Shown one piece after another: positions 6,754 through 14,474 of a DNA stretch of 14,834 nt. Source of the stretch: Gemmatimonadota bacterium (GTDB lineage: Bacteria; Latescibacterota; UBA2968; UBA8231); assembly GCA_002712305.1 (NCBI GenBank), contig PATE01000056.1, positions 1 through 14,834 of the forward strand, in the 5' to 3' direction. The notes beneath the pieces are model-generated. The model did no database searches, had not been told where the DNA came from, and was given only the letters and a program-made list of their open reading frames with translations. A program made the position numbers and the translations under genes. Position 1 is the first letter of the stretch. Every line of letters begins with the position of its first letter.

Positions 6754-9477
6754 TCAATAGACAACATGTAAGGGCTTCTGCATGATCTGGTTTCTTGCGT
6801 CCGTCTTCATCTCGATCCTCGTCAGATACACGCCCGGTGGAACGGGCTTTCCACCGACGAGGCCATCCCATGTGTAGACCGGGCGATTCGACTCGATGTC
6901 CGGTTCGTTCAGTTCGGCCACGAGCTGTCCATCGAGAGAATAGATCTTGATCTCAACCTCGACCTGGGGCCGTACCAGGGTAAATGCGACTTCGTAGGTG
7001 TCGTTGATACCATCACTGTTCGGCGTGAACACCACTTTGTGCGTGAAATTGGTAATCAGCTCCCTGCCCACAGCCACATCCGGCACATGCACTTGGTCGG
7101 CGCCGAATTTCAGGGGCACGACACCTTGAGCGTTGTCGTCATCCTCAGCGCGCGATACATCAACACGGAACACGGACGGGCTCCTGATCAGTCTTGTCTC
7201 GAAGGCGACATCGACCGAATCTGCCAGAACCTTCATCGGCAGATTGATCAGCAGTGCGCCATCGCTGCTCGTCTCCACCGTCGCCTCGACGGGCACGCCG
7301 CCTACACTCACCTGACCGAAAGACAGGCTGTCAGCGCGTTCGGGAAGATCGATTCGAATGTGGTTGAAACCGGCGTCTGACTCGACCAGCTCGAGAACGG
7401 GGGTCCGTACGGCAGCCTGTTGCTCCGCATCAAGCGTGACGGTCACGTCATTGACCGCTGCTTCGAGCGTATCGAGCATCCCGTGTAGATCCACCCCCTG
7501 GACGAAGCGGACGTCAAAGATGGCTCGCCGCGGCGACATGGTGAAGGTGGTCCTGGCGACAGACTCCATCGCCCCGAAAGCGGCCCGCAGTGGCGTCGTC
7601 AGCGAAACTCTGACGAGGCTATCGGTGGTGACATCCACCAGGCTGTCTGTCACCGTTGGGATACGGCCGGATGCCGCCAGCCGGTTCAGCTGCGACCTGG
7701 CGACCCGATCAAGCGTATGTCGCAAGGTCACCGTCGCGGGCAAACTCGGATGGATCACGTAATTGAAGGACTGCAGCGAATCCAGCGGGGCTTCGTTGGG
7801 CGAAACGATGCCGCTCACCCCCTCTGCGATCAGTGGCAGGTTGGCAACGATCCGCAGCGAGCGGAGGATAGGCATCACATTGGGATCTTCGCTGATCAGA
7901 CGCACCCGGGCCCGCATCCACCGTCGAGGAGAGGGGGACTGGAACTCCTGGCCCGAGAATCTGTGGGGATCACTCCAGGCACTCCATGTGTCGTCGCGTA
8001 CCTCTTCCTCGACGACGGGACCCCGGTTGCGAGACCTTTGCGCCTCCCATGCCTGTTTCGTGATTTCGTTGCCGTTGACGAGGAAATACCTGGTAATCGA
8101 ATCGAATCCGTTGCCCGTCTGTGTGTCTACCTCAATGCGGGTGCCCTCTGGGATGTCACCCTCCCACTCGATCCGGCGAATGCTGCGCGCCCCACCGAGG
8201 GACAGATCGTCCGATTCGATCTCGACCTGCCGTGGATAACCCTCTGCATGGTAGACGAACAGTTGAAGGGCTCGGTGGAACTGCTGGGGTTTCGTCACCC
8301 GCCACAACAATAACCGCATGTCGAGAGGTGGAAACCGGAAGTCGAACATGTGACGTCCGGAGTTTTCCACCTGAGAGAGCACATCGTAGTGAAAGGGCCC
8401 TTCCGTAACGGGATCGGCACGATTGCTCGGGGATCCGTCCGACGTGAGAAAATCAAAGATCGACCAACTCCCCTGCTTGTCGCGCTCGAAGCCATAGATC
8501 ACGGGGCTTCGACCTGCAACGATGGGGAAGAAGATCACGCGGTCGATGCGAAAGATGCTGCCGAAGTCGATCGTCTGCCACACACCCGACTTGCGCCAGT
8601 CCCCCTTGTCGGAACCCTCGATCGTCCAGGTTCGGAACCCAACGTCTTCGTCAAGCATCTCGTCGGCGCCACTTCCCTTTCCACAGCCTTCGCAGTCGCG
8701 GTCCTTCGATGTCCACGTCGTACCGCCCCAGTGCGGCTCTTCATCTTCTCGGCGAGTTGGCGTACCGACCATGCTGGACAGATTGAAGCCCACGCCATCG
8801 ACTTCGATCTCTGCTAGAGCAGCATCCGGCGTCGCACCCGTTGCCTCGAACCGGATAAAGCGCACCAAATCGAAGTTCATGGTCGAGCTGAGGTCGAGAT
8901 GGGCTCCCTCGGCGCTGTTCAAGCCGGTCATGCTCAGATTGAACTCGACGACCTGAGAGGTATTGTTGTTGATCGGGCGACCGATCCGTTCGTAGACGAT
9001 CTGGGGCTGAATGCTGCCAAACACGGGGATGCCTGGACTGGCGAAGACGGAGAAGAAGCTGAAGGGGCGAGCCCCCTCTTCGTCAGGGAAAATCACGCGG
9101 ACCTTGTCAGCCACAACGACGCGACCCAGATCCAACTCGATCCACCACAGCTGCAGGGGATCATTCGGGTTCGGCTTCCAGTACGTCGTCTCGTCCTGGT
9201 CTCGAATGCGGTCTGCGGAGAACTGATTGGTTGGGGTGCGAGCAGGACGCGAACCGAACTGGCCAATCGTAATCGACGAGTGATCGTCGATATCAGCCAC
9301 GGCGTTTTCCGTCGCGCCAAACCGCTTCACCGTCACCCCTTCGTCGGTGACGTTCACGAGACCTGCCGGATACTGCCAACTCGCGAATTCATCCGTATCA
9401 AAGATCAGATCCTGGCCAATGGCCGGAATGGCGATCAACAGAACGGACAGTGTGAGGATTCGAGATAAGCGTTTCAT
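6754..9477 (-). CDS. Secreted discoidin-like protein with FlgD/gliding-type C-terminal domain (paralogue 3 of operon)
   Basis: The product is 907 residues from the ATG at 9477, chosen because M-K-R-L-S-R then starts a standard signal peptide ending A-I-G-Q; a second ATG at 9489 adds only four residues and has no clear ribosome site. Domain order: a first F5/8-type-C (discoidin)-like segment (about 85-235: W-W-I-E-L-D-L-G-R-V-V-V-A-D-K-V, then V-R-F-I-R-F-E-A); a C-E-G-C pair near residue 265; a second similar segment (G-V-W-Q-T-I-D-F-G); a W-S-A-W-S-D-P segment; beta-rich repeats; and a C-terminal domain with F-T-P-N-S-D-G-I-N-D, I-Y-S-L-D-G, W-D-G, P-P-G-V-Y and terminal V-V-Y. Discoidin folds usually bind glycans or surfaces; the C-terminal domain resembles sorting/anchor domains. 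No catalytic residues are recognised. It lies about 20 bp after the preceding stop. Confidence 0.82.
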   Translation of the reverse strand: MKRLSRILTLSVLLIAIPAIGQDLIFDTDEFASWQYPAGLVNVTDEGVTVKRFGATENAVADIDDHSSITIGQFGSRPARTPTNQFSADRIRDQDETTYWKPNPNDPLQLWWIELDLGRVVVADKVRVIFPDEEGARPFSFFSVFASPGIPVFGSIQPQIVYERIGRPINNNTSQVVEFNLSMTGLNSAEGAHLDLSSTMNFDLVRFIRFEATGATPDAALAEIEVDGVGFNLSSMVGTPTRREDEEPHWGGTTWTSKDRDCEGCGKGSGADEMLDEDVGFRTWTIEGSDKGDWRKSGVWQTIDFGSIFRIDRVIFFPIVAGRSPVIYGFERDKQGSWSIFDFLTSDGSPSNRADPVTEGPFHYDVLSQVENSGRHMFDFRFPPLDMRLLLWRVTKPQQFHRALQLFVYHAEGYPRQVEIESDDLSLGGARSIRRIEWEGDIPEGTRIEVDTQTGNGFDSITRYFLVNGNEITKQAWEAQRSRNRGPVVEEEVRDDTWSAWSDPHRFSGQEFQSPSPRRWMRARVRLISEDPNVMPILRSLRIVANLPLIAEGVSGIVSPNEAPLDSLQSFNYVIHPSLPATVTLRHTLDRVARSQLNRLAASGRIPTVTDSLVDVTTDSLVRVSLTTPLRAAFGAMESVARTTFTMSPRRAIFDVRFVQGVDLHGMLDTLEAAVNDVTVTLDAEQQAAVRTPVLELVESDAGFNHIRIDLPERADSLSFGQVSVGGVPVEATVETSSDGALLINLPMKVLADSVDVAFETRLIRSPSVFRVDVSRAEDDDNAQGVVPLKFGADQVHVPDVAVGRELITNFTHKVVFTPNSDGINDTYEVAFTLVRPQVEVEIKIYSLDGQLVAELNEPDIESNRPVYTWDGLVGGKPVPPGVYLTRIEMKTDARNQIMQKPLHVVY

Positions 9478-9497
9478 GTCGATTCCCATAGTGGCGA

Positions 9498-11582
9498 TCA
9501 GTAGGCGACCGCAACCGGTTCAACTCGCGTGACCGTGCCTTCGTCGACGTCGATCTCGACGCGGATCAGATACATTCCTGGAGCCACGACCTGGCGATCA
9601 TCGTCCGTGCCATCCCAGACGGCACCGAAGGCACCAGATGAGGCTCGGTCTGCGAGGATGTTGCGCACCCGTCGGCCTGCCAGGTCGAAGACCTCGACCC
9701 TGAACACACCGTCCTGAACACCGAACAAGTCGAAGAGAATCCGCGTGTCGTCGTTGATGTCATCATCATTCGGTGTGACGACGGGTGTCGACAGTCGAAT
9801 ATCACGCAAGACACCGAATCTGGTATCGCTGGCAATCACCTGAACGCCATTGCTGTTGACGTCGTCACGTGCGTCGCCCGCCTCGATCGATTGGGGCAAC
9901 TGATCCCCCACGCCACTGTTGGAAATGCGTCCCTCGAGGAACTGAGACGCCTGGAAAATGGCGGAGCGAAACCGAATCCTCATGGCTCGATCCTGCTGAA
10001 TCACCGCGGGAAAGGTCAGCGCGATTCGGTTCGTCTCCTGGGTCAGTTCGAAGTCCGTTCCTTCGGTGGCAGCTACACCTTCGATCTCGAGATCTACAAA
10101 CCGAGCGCCGGCAGGCAAGGACAGTTCGACACCGTCGTAGCCGGATAGAGCCGTGTCGCCTGCAACAGTGCGTAGATCGTAGGCGAACAGGGTATCGACG
10201 CCCATGGGCACTTCAACCTCTCCCTGGCTTGAAAGTGGCACACCATCGAGAGATACCTCGGCGATCGCACTATCGGCCAGTAGCGGCGACACTTCGAAGG
10301 AAAGGGAGTCCAGAACACCGAAGGTCATGGGATCTTCGGTGACGATCTCAAATGAAAACTGCAGATACTTGCTGCCATCCGATGACCTGTTCTCTGCCCC
10401 CGATCGTTCGTAGGGCACAGACCAGTTGTTCCAGTTGGTGATGTCATCGGCCCGTCGTGCCCGGAAACCGGGAACGCCCTCACTAAAGCGGCCATCCACT
10501 CGTGGTGCACGGAAGTATGTCGTTTTGTCGACGAGCAGGGAACGGCCCAGATCGTCGAAGATGAAGTAGTCCGTTGGATACTCATCACTGCCAGCACGGG
10601 TACGCAGCACCAGTTCCACGGGGGCATCAGGGTCTTCGAAAATCTCTCCCGAGGGTGCTTCACGGTAGCGGGTGAAACTCCAGTCGACGCGACCCAGACT
10701 GACGGGAGTACCGAAGAAGTGCGGCGCCGAGACGTATCGGGCCTCCTGCGGATAACCCCGACCAAAAGCTTTGATCTCCGCCACCAGGATCGTGCGCAGC
10801 TCCTGCCCCCAACGGAACCGAAGGAATCGGGTAAAAGCCAGATCGGTCGAGAGCGACACGATGCTCTTATTGTTGGCGAAGGCGGTTGCCACGATGTCGT
10901 CGAGTGCATGATAGCCGGCGCTTCCGACAGACGTCGTTTCGTCCTCAAAGATCAGCCACTCCACCGGCATATTGGTCCGGCTCACTTCGAAACTGGATGG
11001 GAACAATTCCCGCTGCCGCTGATTCTCTGAGTTGATGCCGCTCTGCGGCGGAAAGAAGACGATGCTGTCGATGGGCACAGGTACGGCGAGGTCGATGGTG
11101 TAAAAGATGAGGCCGCTGGGATCCCCCTTCCTTTCCTGGGCGTCGCTCCGATTGTGAGTAATCGCCGCCGTCAGTTCGTCACCGTCGACGAGGCTCAGAT
11201 TGTTGGCTCGGGCGTTCACTTCTCCGTTGTCCCAGAGACGTGGGTGCCAGCCCACCTGAAGGGTGTCCGCCTCGATCTGACGGGGACCCTTGTGAATGGT
11301 CCATCGGTAACCGAATCGACTCAGTTGCCTGGACGTGGGAGATGTACGCACGGGCTCCCGGATGAGATTGACGCCCTTTTTTAGCTGCAGAGGTTGCACA
11401 GAGCCGGGTTGAACCGAATCATCGAGAGCAATCCACTGCTGCACGGCATTCGCCCAGGGCTCGCCGCCCTGACCACCCACGACCCAGCTCGTAGCCTGAG
11501 CGATGGCCTGCCCGGGGAGCAGCTGAACCGCCACCGTCGCGATCACTGTGGTGATCGTCCGTGTCATTCCAAGCCGGCTCAA
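9498..11582 (-). CDS. Secreted discoidin-like protein with FlgD/gliding-type C-terminal domain (paralogue 2 of operon)
   Basis: This 694-residue protein starts with TTG at 11582; a GGGAG sequence lies 7 bases upstream, and the start overlaps the TGA stop of the preceding gene, suggesting translational coupling. A later ATG (11567) is too far from that site. The signal peptide ends near A-I-A-Q (residue 29). The mature N-terminus S-W-V-V-G-G-Q-G-G aligns with the S-W-R-V-G-G-S-G of the preceding gene's product, and V-D-T-x-F-x-Y-D-L-R-T is also shared, so the two are clear paralogues. In between are a discoidin-like segment (Y-T-I-D-L-A-V-P-V-P-I-D-S-I-V-F-F-P, then R-F-L-R-F-R-W) and W-N-N-W-S-V-P. 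The C-terminal domain (about 601-694) has V-T-P-N-D-D-D-I-N-D, V-F-D-L-A-G-R-R-V, W-D-G, A-P-G-M-Y and ends V-A-Y. Probably exported and surface-displayed. Confidence 0.83.
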   Translation of the reverse strand: MSRLGMTRTITTVIATVAVQLLPGQAIAQATSWVVGGQGGEPWANAVQQWIALDDSVQPGSVQPLQLKKGVNLIREPVRTSPTSRQLSRFGYRWTIHKGPRQIEADTLQVGWHPRLWDNGEVNARANNLSLVDGDELTAAITHNRSDAQERKGDPSGLIFYTIDLAVPVPIDSIVFFPPQSGINSENQRQRELFPSSFEVSRTNMPVEWLIFEDETTSVGSAGYHALDDIVATAFANNKSIVSLSTDLAFTRFLRFRWGQELRTILVAEIKAFGRGYPQEARYVSAPHFFGTPVSLGRVDWSFTRYREAPSGEIFEDPDAPVELVLRTRAGSDEYPTDYFIFDDLGRSLLVDKTTYFRAPRVDGRFSEGVPGFRARRADDITNWNNWSVPYERSGAENRSSDGSKYLQFSFEIVTEDPMTFGVLDSLSFEVSPLLADSAIAEVSLDGVPLSSQGEVEVPMGVDTLFAYDLRTVAGDTALSGYDGVELSLPAGARFVDLEIEGVAATEGTDFELTQETNRIALTFPAVIQQDRAMRIRFRSAIFQASQFLEGRISNSGVGDQLPQSIEAGDARDDVNSNGVQVIASDTRFGVLRDIRLSTPVVTPNDDDINDDTRILFDLFGVQDGVFRVEVFDLAGRRVRNILADRASSGAFGAVWDGTDDDRQVVAPGMYLIRVEIDVDEGTVTRVEPVAVAY

Positions 11583-11594
11583 TATGCCACTCCC
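11573..11594 (-). promoter_or_regulatory. Overlapping stop/start (TGA/TTG) with ribosome site inside the upstream gene
   Basis: On the minus strand GGGAGTGGCATATTGAGC holds the ribosome site GGGAG, the TTG start (11582-11580) of paralogue 2 and the TGA stop (11581-11579) of paralogue 1. This geometry usually couples translation of the two genes. Confidence 0.6.
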
Positions 11595-13576
11595 AGAATC
11601 TTGGCGCTGTGGAAGGTCTCGGCGTCAGTTGTGGCGGCGAGTCGGAGGATATAGAGACCTGGGGGCACCAGATCTCCGCCGTCGTCTCGACCGTCCCAGT
11701 CTTCATCGTAAGCGCCAGCCGCCCGCCGGTCGAAGACGAGGCGACGCACGCGACGGCCACTCAGATCGAGGATTTCCGCCTCAACTTCGATCCCGCCGAC
11801 GAATTGAGAGAGGATGAGCAGAATCTCTGCTTTGTCATTTCTGCCATCGTCATTGGGAGTGATCACGGACGTCGACGCCCGCGCCTCCACGATGGGACGA
11901 GTCTCGACGCTGAAGGCGTGGGTGACACTCGTGGAGATCTCCGCAGAAGCGTTGCCGGGATGCACAGGATGGGGTGGCGCATCGCCCTCACCGATCAGCC
12001 AGGCTTTGACGGGTGTGTTGTGTTCGAGAAGACGTAAGTCGAACAGCAGTCGGAAGGAACTGGAGATGTTCACTGGATCGAAAAACACATCAAAGCCCTG
12101 CTCCGTCTTGACCTCCTGCAGACCTTCCACGGGCTGCAGGGGATCACCAGACAGCAGACCCGTGAAGACCGGGGGCGGAAAGGCCTCGACACGAATTCCG
12201 CGAAACCCCGGCAGACTCGCCGAATCGAATTCGGTTCGCAGATCATAGACGAAGGCCGTATCGATACCGCCGGGCACCTCCACGATGCCATCGGCGGGGT
12301 TTGGATCATCGGCCAGGGCCAGTTCACCGATGGCTGTCGACACCAGTCGCGAGAAATGTTCGATCTCCAGCGAGTCGATACGCATGACGTTGTCAGCGTC
12401 ACCCGTGAAGGCGACGCGAAACTGCAGATACTCGCGTGGGCTGAACAGATCGATGGGGACGGTGAGGGTCCCTGTGGAGTCGATGGTCAGCGACGGCGAC
12501 CAGGCGCTCCAATTGTCGACATCGCCGCGGATGTCACCCTTGACGAAGTCTCGGATCGGGCCCTGCTCCGCTACCGGCAAAGCGAGATACGTCGATCTGT
12601 TGACTTCGCCGAGGATCTGCTTGGTGCTGGGGTCAACCTGGAACAGCGCCTGCCGCGGAAGTCGCTTGTCGTACTCCTCAAACTCGACCTCGAACTGCGA
12701 TCCCGTGTCCCTGTCGCGGCGAAAGTAGACATTGGGCGTCTCGTCGGCACCGGTACGAATCTGAATAACGGCTGTGGGGCCTTCATCATCCTCGGCCTCG
12801 ACACCACCATCGCGCAGCAATCGCGTTGCGTGGAGAGTCAGGTCGCCAAAATTGACGGGCGCGTCAAAGGAGTGCAGCTCTGACTCGTAGCTGGCAATGG
12901 GGACGAATCCTTCACCGTAGATCTCGAACTCCGCCAGATTGAAGGCGGTCTTCGACAAAACGAGCAACCGCAGGAACCTCCCCTGCAGAGATGCGAACTC
13001 CAGATCGACGACGATGTCTTTGTTCACCTCGACGCGACGCAGTTCCTCATACAGAGGTCGCCGAATGTCGTTGTAGTTCACCCCATCGTTGACGAAGATC
13101 GCGAAAGCCTCGATGAAGGAATCCGGGTCGTCTTCGGCGGGAAAGAAACGAATTCGGTTCAGCGGGAAGGGCGCACCCAGATCAAAGAAGAAGGCGGCGC
13201 CGGACTGGTTTCTGACAGCTTTAAAGAGAGCGTCCGTAGAGGTGTTGGGATCGCCGTCCAGCAAGTCCAGAGGCCCGTCGATGAGATTGAACTGGGTATC
13301 ATTCGACCAAGCCCGGGGCTGACCGGCGGCGACGAAGTCTGTGGGCTGGCCGTTTGCCCAGACGAGTCCTGTCTCCGTGAGCAACTCGATGAGATTGGCG
13401 CCCTCACGCAACTCGAGGGGCTGCAGGCCGCCATCCACCTCCAGGGCGCCGCTCTGCGTCAGCGCAATCTGGTTGAATCCGTCACCCGATCCACCGACTC
13501 GCCACGACTGGGCTTGACCGGAGATTGTAGTCGCCATCAGCGCCGTGATAGCGATGATCGCGAAAAGACGAGCCAT
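11579..13576 (-). CDS. Secreted discoidin-like protein with FlgD/gliding-type C-terminal domain (paralogue 1 of operon)
   Basis: This 665-residue protein starts with ATG at 13576, three bases after the lipoprotein stop, so both are on one transcript. The signal peptide ends near I-S-G-Q-A-Q. The mature start S-W-R-V-G-G-S-G-D is shared with the next gene's product, followed by L-Q-P-L-E-L-R-E-G-A-N-L-I. A discoidin-like segment (F-F-D-L-G-A-P-F-P-L-N-R-I-R-F-F-P, then G-R-F-L-R-L-L-V) leads to N-W-S-A-W-S-P and beta-rich repeats with I-D-T-A-F-V-Y-D-L-R-T. The C-terminal domain (about 571-665) shows I-T-P-N-D-D-G-R-N-D, I-L-D-L-S-G-R-R-V-R, W-D-G-R-D-D-G-G, P-P-G-L-Y and ends G-V-A-Y. No enzyme motif is seen. 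By family it should be exported and bind a surface or polymer; the ligand is unknown. Confidence 0.83.
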   Translation of the reverse strand: MARLFAIIAITALMATTISGQAQSWRVGGSGDGFNQIALTQSGALEVDGGLQPLELREGANLIELLTETGLVWANGQPTDFVAAGQPRAWSNDTQFNLIDGPLDLLDGDPNTSTDALFKAVRNQSGAAFFFDLGAPFPLNRIRFFPAEDDPDSFIEAFAIFVNDGVNYNDIRRPLYEELRRVEVNKDIVVDLEFASLQGRFLRLLVLSKTAFNLAEFEIYGEGFVPIASYESELHSFDAPVNFGDLTLHATRLLRDGGVEAEDDEGPTAVIQIRTGADETPNVYFRRDRDTGSQFEVEFEEYDKRLPRQALFQVDPSTKQILGEVNRSTYLALPVAEQGPIRDFVKGDIRGDVDNWSAWSPSLTIDSTGTLTVPIDLFSPREYLQFRVAFTGDADNVMRIDSLEIEHFSRLVSTAIGELALADDPNPADGIVEVPGGIDTAFVYDLRTEFDSASLPGFRGIRVEAFPPPVFTGLLSGDPLQPVEGLQEVKTEQGFDVFFDPVNISSSFRLLFDLRLLEHNTPVKAWLIGEGDAPPHPVHPGNASAEISTSVTHAFSVETRPIVEARASTSVITPNDDGRNDKAEILLILSQFVGGIEVEAEILDLSGRRVRRLVFDRRAAGAYDEDWDGRDDGGDLVPPGLYILRLAATTDAETFHSAKILGVAY

Positions 13577-13579
13577 CGA

Positions 13580-14302
13580 TCAGTTGTCTTTCACGGCGTC
13601 AGCAAGTGTGTTTCCGCGCAGGATATCGCGGCCAAACCTGAAGGTCAGGTCGATCTGTTCGACGGGCTCGTCGGCATAATCGAAACGGACTGCGATGTCA
13701 TTGAGATCCACGTCGATCTGCGTGACGTCATCGTCGAGACGGGGAAACACGATGTAGCCGTCGGCGTCGGTGCCACTGAAGATGAAATTGCTGGAAAACA
13801 TGGTCCGGTTCAGTACGTCCGTTCGGGTACGGAAGTCTGTGCGGCCCTGCCCGGTACGGCCCACCCAGTGCGCTCGATAGTATTCGTACAACTCCGCGAA
13901 GCTCAGCGGATCGTATTGTCGTCGGTTCGAGGCCGTAATCTGACTGACGTCTGGATCGATGCGGACCTTCGGAAATTGATAGTTGGCCACTTCCAGGCGA
14001 AAGACGGTGAAACGGCTCGGCGTCCAGTTTTCACCCGGTTTCGTGAGCTCACCAAAGGTGTATGGATTGACCTCCACGTTGCCCGATGGGGACACGAGCC
14101 GGTTCAGCTCCTCGTCCGTCATGGGGCGCAGTGTGATAGCCAGACGTTCGAGATCGTAGGTGATCGAGCCGTCGTCGTTGACGGTCATCCCCTCGACCTG
14201 CTCGTGAACCGGTCGGAAGGAAGTCGGAAAGTAGCGACCACAGGCGGGGGCCAGCACCAGGGCAACCACCGCCGCGACACAACAGATTCGCCAGCTATTC
14301 AC
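13580..14302 (-). CDS. Small probable lipoprotein, first gene of the surface-protein operon
   Basis: I do not recognise the family. The 240-residue product starts at GTG (14302), with an AGGATGAG purine-rich stretch just upstream on the minus strand. A hydrophobic N-terminus ends L-A-P-A-C-G, so Cys21 is a likely lipidation site, although the Pro at -2 is unusual for a lipobox. The rest is a soluble, beta-rich region of about 215 residues with M-T-V-N-D-D-G-S-I-T-Y-D, F-T-V-F-R-L-E-V-A-N-Y-Q-F-P-K-V and, near the end, D-A-D-G-Y-I-V-F-P followed by I-D-V-D-L-N-D-I-A-V-R-F-D-Y. The gene heads five closely spaced co-directional genes; only three bases separate it from the first secreted paralogue. 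I infer an envelope-anchored partner of those proteins. A plain secreted protein cleaved by signal peptidase I is the alternative. Confidence 0.7.
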   Translation of the reverse strand: MNSWRICCVAAVVALVLAPACGRYFPTSFRPVHEQVEGMTVNDDGSITYDLERLAITLRPMTDEELNRLVSPSGNVEVNPYTFGELTKPGENWTPSRFTVFRLEVANYQFPKVRIDPDVSQITASNRRQYDPLSFAELYEYYRAHWVGRTGQGRTDFRTRTDVLNRTMFSSNFIFSGTDADGYIVFPRLDDDVTQIDVDLNDIAVRFDYADEPVEQIDLTFRFGRDILRGNTLADAVKDN

Positions 14303-14327
14303 CGGATCTCATCCTGAAAAGGTCGGA

Positions 14328-14345
14328 GTGCGGTTCACACCGCAC
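14328..14345. repeat. Perfect inverted repeat upstream of the lipoprotein gene
   Basis: GTGCGGT and ACCGCAC form a perfect 7-bp stem around a TCAC loop, 26 bp upstream of the operon's first start codon. It may be an operator, an RNA hairpin in the leader, or the last part of the upstream gene's termination region; a T-run (CTTTTC) lies six bases after it on the minus strand. Confidence 0.5.
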
Positions 14346-14391
14346 AAAAGGTATGTGCAGAGATGGGAAAGAGTAGGAAAACAACGCAAAT

Positions 14392-14421
14392 CGGGCCAGC
14401 CGGTGACTACCGGCTGACCCG
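14392..14421 (-). terminator. Strong stem-loop terminator after the partial upstream gene
   Basis: CGGG-C-CAGCCGGT, loop GACT, ACCGGCTG-A-CCCG forms a 12-bp GC-rich stem with one internal C/A mismatch. On the minus strand it is followed by a T-containing stretch (TTGCGTTGTTTTCC). It sits about 55 bp after the stop codon at 14475-14477, so it probably ends the upstream transcript and separates it from the five-gene operon. Confidence 0.7.
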
Positions 14422-14474
14422 ACAAATGTACGTCCTACCAGGGGTTGCCCCCCAGAGGAAACTCCCTCAAAGAT

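Larger units (their letters stand above)
14303..14474. other. Intergenic region between the partial gene and the operon
   Basis: This 172-bp non-coding stretch holds the terminator hairpin (14392-14421) and the perfect inverted repeat (14328-14345). The promoter of the five-gene operon should lie between or around them on the minus strand, but I could not pick convincing -35/-10 boxes. Confidence 0.5.

Noticed and set aside
6002-6760. A second 252-codon + strand open frame opposite the barrel gene
   Set aside because: It is the GC-rich antisense shadow of the minus-strand gene, with no recognisable domain and no start signal.
13514-14317. A 267-codon + strand open frame opposite the lipoprotein gene
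   Set aside because: The minus-strand frame has a signal sequence, lipobox-like Cys and tight operon spacing; the + frame has none of these and runs across the start of the operon.
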